The position numbers and the translations under genes are program-made. The notes under the pieces were generated by a model, which worked only from the letters and a program-made list of their open reading frames with translations, did not search any database and was not told the DNA's origin. This document shows positions 36,382 to 45,057 of a stretch of DNA of 64,000 bases, piece by piece; the stretch's first letter is position 1, and each line of letters starts with the position of its first letter. The stretch comes from Companilactobacillus zhachilii (GTDB lineage: Bacteria > Bacillota > Bacilli > Lactobacillales > Lactobacillaceae): NCBI RefSeq assembly GCF_003606365.2, contig NZ_CP031933.2, positions 1,426,001 through 1,490,000 of the forward strand. Direction: 5' to 3'.

Positions 36382-36967
36382 ACCCAAAATCCACTTGATC
36401 TAACATTTGTTCACGAGACTCTTGATCCAATCCCAAGTATGCCAAAGTCATTTGCTGACTACTATGGTTTAGTAACCGCATAACCAAGGCAATATTATAA
36501 TTTGATTGAATATACACGCGATAGGCACCGGTTTTCCGCATCGTATGTGTGCCTAAATAATTAATGCTCAACAAATCACCCGTTTTGGCCATTATTTTAT
36601 AAAACTGTTTTTCTGATACATGACGTTCAGGACGTTCCATAGAAGGAAAGAGCCATTCCGATTGAACGTGATTTTCTAAACGCCATTCTTGATAAAGTAG
36701 CAGATCACGTTTAATTGGACGCAAATACAATGTATTCGGTTTGCCAGTTTTTTTATCGTGAATATATGCATTTTTTCGCAAGTCATCATAATCATCAAAA
36801 ACGTCACGATACTTTAATGACATCACGTCTGAAACTCGTAAGAGTGTTGCTTTACCAGTTTGAAAAATGGTGTAGTTTCGACGACCGTATTTAAAGTTCC
36901 TGAGGAGCGTATTTTTAACTTCATTGAGGACATTCGTATCTTTTATAGGTAAAACTAGCTGTTTCAT
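36380..36967 (-). CDS. Small tyrosine recombinase/integrase
   Basis: A 195 aa tyrosine recombinase consisting of little more than the catalytic domain; no N-terminal core-binding domain is seen. All active-site positions can be placed: Arg44 (TLLRVSDV), a Lys at 73 or 76, His141 and Arg144 (GTHTMRKTG), His168 (LLNHSSQQ) and Tyr177 (LAYLGL). AAGGAGGG lies close before the ATG. It borders the AbiE locus, so it may mark a mobile or integrated segment, but I find no attachment-site repeats. Similar stand-alone integrases are common in lactobacilli and may be chromosomal residents. Confidence 0.88.
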   Translation of the reverse strand: MKQLVLPIKDTNVLNEVKNTLLRNFKYGRRNYTIFQTGKATLLRVSDVMSLKYRDVFDDYDDLRKNAYIHDKKTGKPNTLYLRPIKRDLLLYQEWRLENHVQSEWLFPSMERPERHVSEKQFYKIMAKTGDLLSINYLGTHTMRKTGAYRVYIQSNYNIALVMRLLNHSSQQMTLAYLGLDQESREQMLDQVDFG

Positions 36968-37299
36968 AGGCCCTCCTTTATGGGGACTATTTTTTGGTTT
37001 ATTAAATAAATAGACCCTGCCAATATATTGTAAATTTTAGAGCCTGATACGTCAACATATTGCGGGGGTTATTTCTTACAAATAGCCCCTGTTTTTGAAA
37101 AAAATTATCCATTTTGTCGAATGTTAATTCTATGGCCAGGTTCGTTTCTTGAACGGCCAAGTGTAAATCTATTGTTCATAGAAGTCGTCTCTCAGACCAT
37201 ATAAATTAAACCACGAAGTCAAATCGCTTTTGTTCTTTTCATACACAAAAGTGTGATAGAATTAGGTATGTAAAGAACATAGATAGGTAGGTGTTTCAT
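36968..37299. other. Intergenic region upstream of the recombinase and AbiE genes
   Basis: A divergent intergenic stretch. It holds a hairpin near 37062-37090 (GGGG..TTATTT with AAATAGCCCC, then TGTTTTT). It also holds a small ACAC-AAAA-GTGT palindrome near 37244-37255, just before a TGATAGAAT extended -10, a plausible autoregulatory site for AbiEi. No gene is evident. Confidence 0.4.
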
Positions 37300-37890
37300 A
37301 TGACTGAAAAAATAATTAATAATTTTTTAAAAAGAAACAACGGTCAACTTACTTCAGAAGATGCTAAGCATTTAAAGATACCCTCAATTACTTTAACAAG
37401 ATTAGTTAAGAATGGACGTCTGGAAAGACTTGGACGAGGAGTATATATTGACCCCCAAATTTTTGGAGATGATATGTTCGCTATACAATATAGATTCAAA
37501 AAAGGAATTTTTTATAAGGATACTTCATTATTTCTCCATGGAATGATTGATAGAACTCCTGATACATACGAAATGAATTTCCCATCAAATTACAATTCAA
37601 TCGCTTTAAAAAAATATCCTATTAAAGTTCATCGTCAAATAGACCCATATTATTCCATGGGTATTGAAGAAATTATGAGTCCTGACCAACATTTGATCAA
37701 AACATATAATATAGAACGTACGTTATGTGATATTGTTCAAACTAGAAATCCTTCGGATTCAGAAACAATAAATCAAGCTTTGAATTCATACATTAAAATG
37801 AAATCAAAAAATCTGGGATTACTAAGCGAATATGCAAAGAAATTAAATGTTCAGAGTAAAATTCAAGCATATATGGAGGTTCTATTATGA
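37300..37890 (+). CDS. abiEi: AbiEi-type antitoxin
   Basis: A 196 aa antitoxin/autorepressor of the type IV AbiE abortive-infection system. The N-terminal winged helix (KIPSITLTRLVKNGRLERLG followed by RGVYIDP) is the diagnostic AbiEi region. The C-terminal domain has the DTSLFLHGMIDRTPDTYEMN and RTLCDIVQTRNPSDSETINQ segments. The ATG at 37300 is preceded by AGGTAGGTG; the in-frame GTG at 37291 is part of that site. It overlaps the toxin gene by 4 bp, as normal for the pair. Confidence 0.9.
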   Translation: MTEKIINNFLKRNNGQLTSEDAKHLKIPSITLTRLVKNGRLERLGRGVYIDPQIFGDDMFAIQYRFKKGIFYKDTSLFLHGMIDRTPDTYEMNFPSNYNSIALKKYPIKVHRQIDPYYSMGIEEIMSPDQHLIKTYNIERTLCDIVQTRNPSDSETINQALNSYIKMKSKNLGLLSEYAKKLNVQSKIQAYMEVLL

Positions 37891-38743
37891 AACTTAGCTT
37901 TACAAACGGTCAACAGTTTAAAGCAAAGATAAGAAACAGGGCCCGTCATGATCACATAACTCCACAACTTTTAATGCAAGAAGTACTACTAGACGAATTA
38001 GTCGAACGTATATCAAAATCAGCTTATAGGGATAATCTTATTTTAAAAGGTGGTTTTTTGATTGCCTCTTTATTGGGAGTTGATACTAGGTCGACAAGAG
38101 ATATTGATACTTCGGTAAAAGGTATCGATGTATCAAAAGGCCAAATAAGCAAAGTATTCAATGAAATATGTAGTATGAATAAGGACAGCGATATTACTTT
38201 AACCGTTAAAAAATAGAAGATATACGTGAAAAGGCAGAGTATTCTGGATTCAGAGTTCATATTGAGGGAAAAATATATACAAGTAGGGTTGAAACAAAAA
38301 TAGATGTATCCACAGGAGATATAATTACGCCTGGACAAATTGAATATCGACATCATATGATTTTTAATAATCAATCTGTAATGATAATGGCCTATAACAT
38401 CGAATCAATATTATCTGAAAAAATTGAAACGATTGTATCAAGACAGGAATTAAACACAAGGTTAAAGGATTACTATGACGTTTACATGTTTGATAAATAT
38501 AATAAGCAGGATATTGATTTCGGTGTTTTGAAAGCAGCAATAATAAAGACTATGGATGAGCGTGGTACGAGTTCACTTATTGGAAAGTTACAAAATATAA
38601 TTGAATCAAACATGATCTCTTTAAGTCTAAAAGATGGTTGGAATAAGTATAGAAATAGTAATTACTATGCAAAAAATATTACTTTTGAAGAGACATGTAA
38701 TTCTGCTATTGATCTTGTAAAGCAATGCCATATTGAAAATTAA
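37887..38743 (+). pseudogene. abiEii: AbiEii-type nucleotidyltransferase toxin, split by a -1 frameshift at an A6 tract
   Basis: The first frame (37887-38216) carries the nucleotidyltransferase motif LKGGFLIASLLGVDTRSTRD followed by IDTS, then stops at TAG after GTT AAA AAA. Moving to the -1 frame at the A6 tract (38208-38213) gives an open continuation KKIEDIREKAEYSGFRVHIE and on through the conserved RLKDYYDVYMFDKY to 38743, about 285 aa in total, the usual family size. A single A missing from an A7 tract explains it. Ribosomal or transcriptional slippage on AAA-AAA could still restore some full-length toxin, so it may be off, leaky or phase-variable. Confidence 0.82.
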
Positions 38744-38802
38744 TTATTTAAGTTGCCACTCACGTTAAAACTAGTAATGATGTTAATCAGGCAAATAAAT
38801 AG

Positions 38803-38838
38803 ACAACCGACCGTAAAAGGACAACGGTGGTTGTCTAT
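38803..38838 (+). terminator. Hairpin after the AbiE locus
   Basis: GACAACC and ACCGT pair with ACGGT and GGTTGTC around a 9-nt loop, with one bulged G. The T-tract after it is weak (TATTGTT). Confidence 0.55.
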
Positions 38839-38886
38839 TGTTACAAGTTTAATCAGTAATGCACTACAAGACATCCTTACACTTAA

Positions 38887-39060
38887 TTAAAATTCATTTT
38901 TATGATTTTTCCTTTTAATGTAGTTGTATTCAACAATCAGTAGCAGAAACATTCCATTAAAAGGTATCTCGTATTTTCCTTGAATAAAAATGAAATACAA
39001 TTCCATAATAAGCATAATCAAAAATAACACTCTAATTATAAAATCTGCCTTCTTATTCAT
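38887..39060 (-). CDS. Small two-helix membrane protein, unknown
   Basis: About 57 aa: a basic N-terminus (MNKKADF), two hydrophobic segments separated by a short polar loop (QGKYEIPFNG), and a basic tail (KRKNHKN). I do not recognise a family. Size and topology resemble small immunity-like or stress membrane proteins, but nothing in the context proves this. The ribosome site is poor (AGAAGATG upstream). The region is very AT-rich, so chance open frames are common. Confidence 0.3.
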   Translation of the reverse strand: MNKKADFIIRVLFLIMLIMELYFIFIQGKYEIPFNGMFLLLIVEYNYIKRKNHKNEF

Positions 39061-39259
39061 TTTAATCATCTTCTATAATTTACAAAATAATGAATGGGAG
39101 ATTAAAAAGATTAAAGGTAGTATAGATTCATTTGAAGTCAATATCAATGATTTGCAGCTTATATTTTTTGACATTTCGGATTTGATATACACCGTGCTAA
39201 TCGTCGAATTGATTGATAGTGTATTAAGTACTCTTCGCTTATTTACTATTATTTATTAA

Positions 39260-39542
39260 TGGAAATAGCGGAATCTAGAGGTTGCTCACAAACTGTAATC
39301 CTGAATCTCAAAAAGTAAAAAAACAATTCAACGAACACTTTATGTGATGGATGAGGACATTTAAATAAAGTTTATAGGTCAATTGAGGACAAGTTTTTGA
39401 TTGGAATGAAATCTAAATCCTGTTTCGACATGAACCATTAGACTTAATTTATGAATTTATTGTTAAGATTGACTACAATGTAAAAAGACTGTAAATTTTC
39501 AATTATCGTAATTTAATATTTTTTATTTGTGGTAAGTTCTTC
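39260..39542. other. AT-rich intergenic stretch, no gene recognised
   Basis: I see no credible coding region, RNA or repeat. An ABC ATPase gene, expected beside the next gene, is not visible here, not even as an obvious remnant. Confidence 0.4.
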
Positions 39543-39599
39543 GTGAAAAATGATTTAGCTATTAAAAATTATTTATTTGAAGAGAAAGAAGATCTTACT

Positions 39600-40310
39600 A
39601 TGAGTGTTGATAAATTTAAAAATTTATTTCTTTTGAGATTTAAATTATTACTCAAGGATTTCTACTTGGGTACGGGGTCGATAATAGCCATTATTTTTAG
39701 TATTTTACTGCAATTTACTTTATCTAATGCGGCATTCAATGGGCAAAAGGGGCAATTCATTTTATCGATGACAGTTTTCTTTAATTCAATTATGTCAGCC
39801 ATAATGATGATAAGCATTCCCATTGCACAGGAAAAAGAAAAGAATCAATTAAAAATCTCGATTGAATATTTATTTACACCGTTAATACCAGCTTTTTTAA
39901 TAATAATGGGAATAAATATAATTTTGCCTCTGCTAAGTGGTGTTCAAATGACACCATATTTTTATATTATTTATATGTTTATAACAATGATTTTAACCAT
40001 AATAAGTCTAATAATTGGCCTATTAATAGGAGTATCATCGAAAAAAATATCCAATACATCATACCTGATTACTTACACAATTTTATTTCTGACTCTAATA
40101 CCACAAATCGGAACTTCGAATGGAGCCTTTGAGAAAATATCTGACTTCATATATACCGGTGTTTTATTAAAAATGTTAATGAACGTATCAACAAATCAAC
40201 CTATTGAAATCAACAAATTCTATCTATTTATTATTTTAATAGAATTCATCTCATTAATTATTTTATTTTTGCTTTTAATAAGAAAAAAGCGAGCAAAAAT
40301 TAACCAATGA
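39600..40310 (+). CDS. ABC-2 type permease-like membrane protein, no adjacent ATPase
   Basis: About 236 aa with six hydrophobic segments and the layout of ABC-2 permeases (an N-terminal amphipathic KNLFLLRFKLLLKDFY, then paired helices and a last helix followed by RKKRAKINQ). The usual partner ATPase is missing on both sides. The frame is open from a GTG at 39543, but MSVDKFKNLF at 39600 looks like the natural N-terminus; neither start has a strong ribosome site. Codon use is markedly AT-rich (Ile, Leu, Asn), suggesting acquisition. Substrate unknown. Confidence 0.65.
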   Translation: MSVDKFKNLFLLRFKLLLKDFYLGTGSIIAIIFSILLQFTLSNAAFNGQKGQFILSMTVFFNSIMSAIMMISIPIAQEKEKNQLKISIEYLFTPLIPAFLIIMGINIILPLLSGVQMTPYFYIIYMFITMILTIISLIIGLLIGVSSKKISNTSYLITYTILFLTLIPQIGTSNGAFEKISDFIYTGVLLKMLMNVSTNQPIEINKFYLFIILIEFISLIILFLLLIRKKRAKINQ

Positions 40311-40316
40311 AATCGA

Positions 40317-40345
40317 TTGCTTTCTAATCAAATATCATTTATACT
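40317..40345 (+). promoter_or_regulatory. Promoter of the Mn2+ riboswitch/P-type ATPase unit
   Basis: TTGCTT (40317-40322) and TATACT (40340-40345) with 17 bp spacing, about 10 bp before the riboswitch aptamer. Confidence 0.65.
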
Positions 40346-40354
40346 GATTTCAAC

Positions 40355-40470
40355 ACAAGGGAGTAACTTGCAGAAACAGTTACCTGTGACAAAATCGTCA
40401 GCAAGACTTCGGTCTGGTTTTGTCTTAATTAGTGAGACTTGTACGCTATTTTGCGTGCAAGTCTTTTTTT
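40355..40470 (+). promoter_or_regulatory. yybP-ykoY (Mn2+) riboswitch with expression-platform terminator
   Basis: The aptamer (40355-40442) shows the class landmarks: GGGAGTAAC near the 5' side, the ACCTGTGACAAAATCGTCAG segment, a TTCGG-capped stem, and GTGAGACTT at the 3' side. P1 is ACAAG (40355-40359) with CTTGT (40438-40442). The 3' strand of P1 is reused as the left arm of a terminator, GACTTGTACGC with GCGTGCAAGTC plus seven T (40436-40470). Metal binding would hold P1, prevent the terminator and turn the exporter on. Confidence 0.88.
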
Positions 40471-40500
40471 ATCCCTGAGGAAAAAGCGAGGAGGATTATT

Positions 40501-43188
40501 TTGAAAGAACAAAACAGTACGACCCGTTATTATGCCATCAATAAAAATACTTTATTGAAGCAGTTCAATACGAGTGAGGAGGGGCTATCTGAAAAGGAAG
40601 TCCAGGATCGATTAAAACAATACGGTCCCAATGCTTTAGCCCAAGGTAAAAAGCAAACTTTACTTCAGAAATTTTTCAATCAATTCAAAGACTTCATGAT
40701 TATTGTCTTGCTGGTTGCCGCATTCATTTCTGGTGTTGTCGCAAAAGAATGGGCTGACGCAGCATTGATTTTAGCCGTTGTTATTATTAATGCGGTCTTT
40801 GGTGTCTTTCAAGAATCAAAAGCAGAGGAAGCTATTGATGCTCTAAAAGAAATGTCGACACCAGAAGCTCACGTTAAACGTGCTAACCAACTAGCAACCG
40901 TTAGTAGTGAACAACTGGTTCCAGGTGATATCGTTCTTTTAGAGGCTGGTGACATTGTTCCGGCCGATATTCGGCTACTCGATTCAGCTTCAATGAAGAT
41001 TGAAGAATCAGCTTTAACCGGTGAATCAGTTCCAGTTGAAAAAGATATTACTGTTTTGGCTGATGAAGATATTGCCTTAGGTGACCGCAAAAATATGGCT
41101 TATATGAACAGTAATGTAACATATGGCCGTGGTGTTGGTGTGGTCGTTGGAACTGGTATGCAGACGGAAGTTGGTCATATTGCTGGTATGATCAATCGTG
41201 CCGAAGATAGTAGTACGCCATTACAAGATAACTTGAACTCTTTAGGTAAGACTTTAACATGGCTCATTTTAATTATCGCAGCCGTAATTTTTGGTGTTGG
41301 TATTTTCAACAATCCTTCAGGTCTTCCCATGAATGAACTAGTTATCGATATGCTGCTAGTGGCAATTTCCTTGGCAGTTGCAGCAATCCCCGAAGGTTTA
41401 CCAGCCATTGTTACAATTATTTTAGCTTTAGGTACAACTAGAATGGCAAAAAGAAAGGCACTGGTTCGGAAATTACCTGCCGTTGAAACACTTGGTAGTA
41501 CAGACATTGTTGCCTCTGATAAAACTGGCACTTTAACGCAAAATAAAATGACCGTTGAAAAAGTTTATCAATACGATCACTTACAAGACGCTGGAGCTGA
41601 CATTACAGGTTCAGATAAAGTTTTACAAGTTATGACATTTAGCAACGATACTAAAATTCAAGCTGATGGTAATTTAGTCGGTGATCCAACTGAAACTGCC
41701 TTGATTCAATTTGGTTTTGACCACAATTACCAGATTACTGACGAACTCAAAAAAGAACCCCGTGTGGCTGAGGTTCCGTTCGATTCTGAAAGAAAATTAA
41801 TGTCCACGATTCATCAATTGAGTAATGGTAAATATCTTGTTGCTGTAAAAGGTGCTCCAGATATGCTTTTACAACGAGTTTCCGAAATTCAAGCCAGTCA
41901 AGATGAAGTTAAACCATTTACGGATGACGATAATGCTACCATTTTGAAACAAAATAAATTCATGGCCACCCAAGCTTTACGTGTATTAGCAATGGGATAT
42001 AAAATTATTGATAATTTACCAACAGAGATTAATTCAGACACGGTCGAACACGATTTAATCTTCGCTGGCTTAGTAGGTATGATTGACCCTGAACGTCCTG
42101 AAGCCGCTAAAGCTGTTGCTGATGCTAAATCAGCCGGTATACGTCCATTAATGATTACTGGTGACCATCAGGATACTGCCGAAGCCATTTCCGCTCGCCT
42201 AGGAATTATTGAACAGGGTGACGATGCTGCGGTCATTACTGGTGCTCAATTAGACCAAATGAGTGATCAGGAATTTGCCAAAAAGGTAAAGAACTACTCC
42301 GTTTATGCTCGTGTTTCACCAGAACATAAGGTGAGAATCGTTAATGCCTGGCAAAAGAAGGGCAAAGTTGTTGCCATGACTGGTGACGGTGTTAATGATG
42401 CTCCAGCTCTAAAATCAGCCGATATTGGTATCGGTATGGGAATTACTGGTACTGAAGTTTCCAAAGGTGCCTCTGACATGGTCCTAGCCGATGATAACTT
42501 TGCTACAATTATTGTTGCTGTTGAAGAGGGACGTAAAGTCTTTTCCAATATTCAAAAATCAATTCAATATTTACTGTCAGCCAATTTAGGTGAAGTCTTA
42601 ACATTGTTCATGATGACACTGCTGGGTTGGGACATTTTACTACCCGTTCAATTACTATGGATCAACTTGGCAACTGATACCTTTCCCGCAATTGCGTTAG
42701 GGGTTGAACCAACGGAACCAGATATTATGAAACGTAAACCTCGTGGTCGTAAATCAAGCTTCCTTAGTGGTGGAATCGGTTCAGCTATCGTCTACCAAGG
42801 TATTTTAGAAGGCTTAATCACCTTAGGAGTCTACGCTCTTGCCCTAACATTCCCGGTTCATACAGGAAATGCTGCCATTCATGCGGATGCTTTAACAATG
42901 GCCTACGCAACTTTGGCTTTGATCCAACTATTCCACGCTTTCAATGTTAAATCGACGTATCAATCAATCTTCAAAATACATCCATTCAAAAATAAAATGT
43001 TCAATATCGGTGTTGCAGCTTCATTCATCATGGTTGCAGCTACAATCGTTATTCCAGGTTTCAACAGTCTATTCCATGTCTCAGAATTGAATCTAGTACA
43101 ATGGTTAACTGTTTTAGGAGCCGGTTTATTGATGATTGTGATTGTCGAAATAGTAAAATTATTTCAACGTCGTTCGATGAAAAACTAA
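40501..43188 (+). CDS. P-type cation ATPase, probable Mn2+ exporter (YoaB-like)
   Basis: An 895 aa P2A-type ATPase, resembling Ca2+ pumps. An N-terminal cation-ATPase domain is followed by TGES (ALTGESVPVEKD), the M4 site PEGLPAIVT, the phosphorylation site SDKTGTLT (Asp near 340), MTGDGVNDAPALK, and the M6 segment WINLATDTFPA. The Mn2+ riboswitch in front argues for manganese (with or without calcium) export, as for L. lactis YoaB. I set the start at TTG 40501, with GAGGAGG 6 bp upstream; the frame runs open back into the riboswitch terminator, which cannot be coding. Confidence 0.92.
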   Translation: MKEQNSTTRYYAINKNTLLKQFNTSEEGLSEKEVQDRLKQYGPNALAQGKKQTLLQKFFNQFKDFMIIVLLVAAFISGVVAKEWADAALILAVVIINAVFGVFQESKAEEAIDALKEMSTPEAHVKRANQLATVSSEQLVPGDIVLLEAGDIVPADIRLLDSASMKIEESALTGESVPVEKDITVLADEDIALGDRKNMAYMNSNVTYGRGVGVVVGTGMQTEVGHIAGMINRAEDSSTPLQDNLNSLGKTLTWLILIIAAVIFGVGIFNNPSGLPMNELVIDMLLVAISLAVAAIPEGLPAIVTIILALGTTRMAKRKALVRKLPAVETLGSTDIVASDKTGTLTQNKMTVEKVYQYDHLQDAGADITGSDKVLQVMTFSNDTKIQADGNLVGDPTETALIQFGFDHNYQITDELKKEPRVAEVPFDSERKLMSTIHQLSNGKYLVAVKGAPDMLLQRVSEIQASQDEVKPFTDDDNATILKQNKFMATQALRVLAMGYKIIDNLPTEINSDTVEHDLIFAGLVGMIDPERPEAAKAVADAKSAGIRPLMITGDHQDTAEAISARLGIIEQGDDAAVITGAQLDQMSDQEFAKKVKNYSVYARVSPEHKVRIVNAWQKKGKVVAMTGDGVNDAPALKSADIGIGMGITGTEVSKGASDMVLADDNFATIIVAVEEGRKVFSNIQKSIQYLLSANLGEVLTLFMMTLLGWDILLPVQLLWINLATDTFPAIALGVEPTEPDIMKRKPRGRKSSFLSGGIGSAIVYQGILEGLITLGVYALALTFPVHTGNAAIHADALTMAYATLALIQLFHAFNVKSTYQSIFKIHPFKNKMFNIGVAASFIMVAATIVIPGFNSLFHVSELNLVQWLTVLGAGLLMIVIVEIVKLFQRRSMKN

Positions 43189-43212
43189 AAGTAACATATT
43201 ATTTAAAATTAA

Positions 43213-43262
43213 AGAGGCTAGCTATCTTCTGGTATAAATCCAAAAAGATAGCTAGCCTTTTG
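43213..43262 (+). terminator. Terminator after the P-type ATPase
   Basis: The 12-bp arms GGCTAGCTATCT and AGATAGCTAGCC flank a loop of about 17 nt and are followed by TTTTG. Confidence 0.8.
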
Positions 43263-43412
43263 CGCTGTTATGTTAACTAATATTTTGTAAAGAAAATTTT
43301 ACACACAATCCTAAATATTTCATATTCTTAATTCTATTCATTTGCTAAACTTTAATAACCAAACAGTTCGCACTATCACAATTCGACCAAGAACAAAAGG
43401 GGCGAGAGACTG

Positions 43413-43661
43413 ATGAGAATCGTTCACATATTTTTTGAAATCTTATTTCACTTCCAAATAATTGGATCAATGTTTTTTAACTATCAAATAGTTACGGCCT
43501 TTCGGAAATTCAATTTGATTGTAGCAATACTAAGTTTAGTCATGGGCTGGGGAACGCAAATGATATTTATTTGGTTAATATCGTGTCTTTGGTCGATTTT
43601 ATTACTAATCATTAGTTTTATTAGAGACCTACATACATCCAATCATCAACAATGGCCATAA
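43413..43661 (+). CDS. Small membrane protein, unknown
   Basis: An 82 aa hydrophobic protein with two or three membrane segments (FFEILFHFQIIGSMFF; NLIVAILSLVMGW; IFIWLISCLWSILLLIISFI) and a short polar C-terminus. AAAGGGGCGAG lies about 8 bp before the ATG, which supports translation. I recognise no family. It is convergent with the next gene. Confidence 0.5.
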   Translation: MRIVHIFFEILFHFQIIGSMFFNYQIVTAFRKFNLIVAILSLVMGWGTQMIFIWLISCLWSILLLIISFIRDLHTSNHQQWP

Positions 43662-43688
43662 AATAATCCCATGACCTTCAAAACATCT

Positions 43689-44477
43689 TTATTTTTGACT
43701 GAGAATCAGTTTATTCATTCCGTCATTCATTTTTTCATCATCCTGTTGGTTCCAATCGTTTTGAGAGAAATTGTTTTTTCCAGAAGAACCTCCACCAATG
43801 GATTTTGCCTCGGGAGTTCTCCGATATTGTCCATCATCATCTTGGAAAAAAACGGATTTATTTGCAAAGTGTGTCATCCAAAATTCACCAGGAATATTAT
43901 TTGTACCTGCTGGAGTCTTAGAAAGAACCATTGCAATCTTGTCCCCAGCTTTTGGCAAGCGGTTATTACTATACTCAACAGTAACAATTTTATCTGAAGT
44001 GATTTCTTCGTTCGACATATTCATAAATTTCTTATCGGACACAGGTGCCAGCAATTCTTTTTGAGAAATATTTCCTCCTAAAAACATTACTCGAATAACT
44101 TTACCAAGCTGCGAATTATCCCCGTGTAGAACCTTCTTCACGCCCATATTTGCAATTGTGTAAGGTAAATTATCAGCAACAAAGCTCTTCAAGCCGGTTA
44201 CTTCACCGATAATTGTTAACTGTCCAGAATCAACCATTTTAGAAAATGTAGTAGGGTAATTTACAAATGCCATTTCTGATCCTTGTTGGATCTTTTGGTG
44301 ACTATAAAATTTACGGTTAATTTGTTCAGCCGTTTTTTTGTCGATAAAATTCCTTTTTTGATTGGCCATGACTTGTTCTTTAGCAATATTAGATGTTTTG
44401 ACATTACTATAATATGTTGTAGAAGCCACAAATAACAATATTGCAGCAATGCTACTGATGATTAATTTCTTTTTCAA
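43689..44477 (-). CDS. Membrane-anchored extracytoplasmic protein, unknown
   Basis: A 262 aa protein with an N-terminal basic/hydrophobic anchor (KKKLIISSIAAILLFVAS) and no lipobox, so probably a signal anchor. The exported part holds a beta-rich domain of about 120 residues (GEVTGLKSFVADNLPYTIAN; GKVIRVMFLGGN; GDKIAMVLSKTPAGTN). A disordered C-terminus follows, rich in Gly, Ser, Asn, Gln and Asp. The start is TTG at 44477 with GGGGGT upstream. No function assigned. Confidence 0.7.
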   Translation of the reverse strand: MKKKLIISSIAAILLFVASTTYYSNVKTSNIAKEQVMANQKRNFIDKKTAEQINRKFYSHQKIQQGSEMAFVNYPTTFSKMVDSGQLTIIGEVTGLKSFVADNLPYTIANMGVKKVLHGDNSQLGKVIRVMFLGGNISQKELLAPVSDKKFMNMSNEEITSDKIVTVEYSNNRLPKAGDKIAMVLSKTPAGTNNIPGEFWMTHFANKSVFFQDDDGQYRRTPEAKSIGGGSSGKNNFSQNDWNQQDDEKMNDGMNKLILSQK

Positions 44478-45057
44478 AATTGTACCCCCGTTGTTTTTTC
44501 ATTTTACATGAAAGCAGGGTAATAAGAAGTAATTACTGGCTTCTTTGACCATTGTTTATCAGTATAATTTTAAATAATTATCTTGGTCAAACTATATATA
44601 TATTATCGTATGAAAGATAAAAACTTTTGCTAGTGTTGTAAATGTCAGCAAAAAATGTATCTAAATTTTGAATGTTAAATAATAACTGCATTATTAGTAG
44701 TTCAGATTAATTGCTTAAAGTACATCATAAATTAGCATCTATATATTACAAAGAAGATTCATTAAGAACGATTAAATTATTATTGATGTACATAATTCAT
44801 TAACAAATTGCAGTATCAAACATCAAATTGTCAGCAAACATAATTGAGCTTATTTTACTAATGCTGACACGCGCATTCTATGAACGAGTTATTTAAAAGA
44901 CGATCAGTTATTCGTTGAAAGATAAATCTATAAACGTCATTAAAAACTATCAATTTGTAAACAACCAAAAAAGGGATATTTAATCAAATATAGTATTAGG
45001 GAACGGTCGTAATCTTAAATTATCTATCTAAGGTTACATAATACATATTATATGAAG
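44478..45057. other. 580-bp AT-rich intergenic region
   Basis: No gene is recognised. TGTCAGCA occurs at 44643-44650 and 44829-44836, and its exact complement TGCTGACA at 44862-44869, giving an 8-bp inverted repeat with a 25-nt spacer. This could be a regulator site. Confidence 0.4.

Noticed and set aside
38990..39259. 89-codon plus-strand frame
   Set aside because: It overlaps the small minus-strand membrane frame, has no ribosome site and lies in very AT-rich DNA, where chance frames are common.
43671..44064. Plus-strand open frames opposite the secreted protein gene
   Set aside because: The minus-strand frame has a signal anchor, a ribosome site and a plausible protein composition; the plus-strand frames have none of these.
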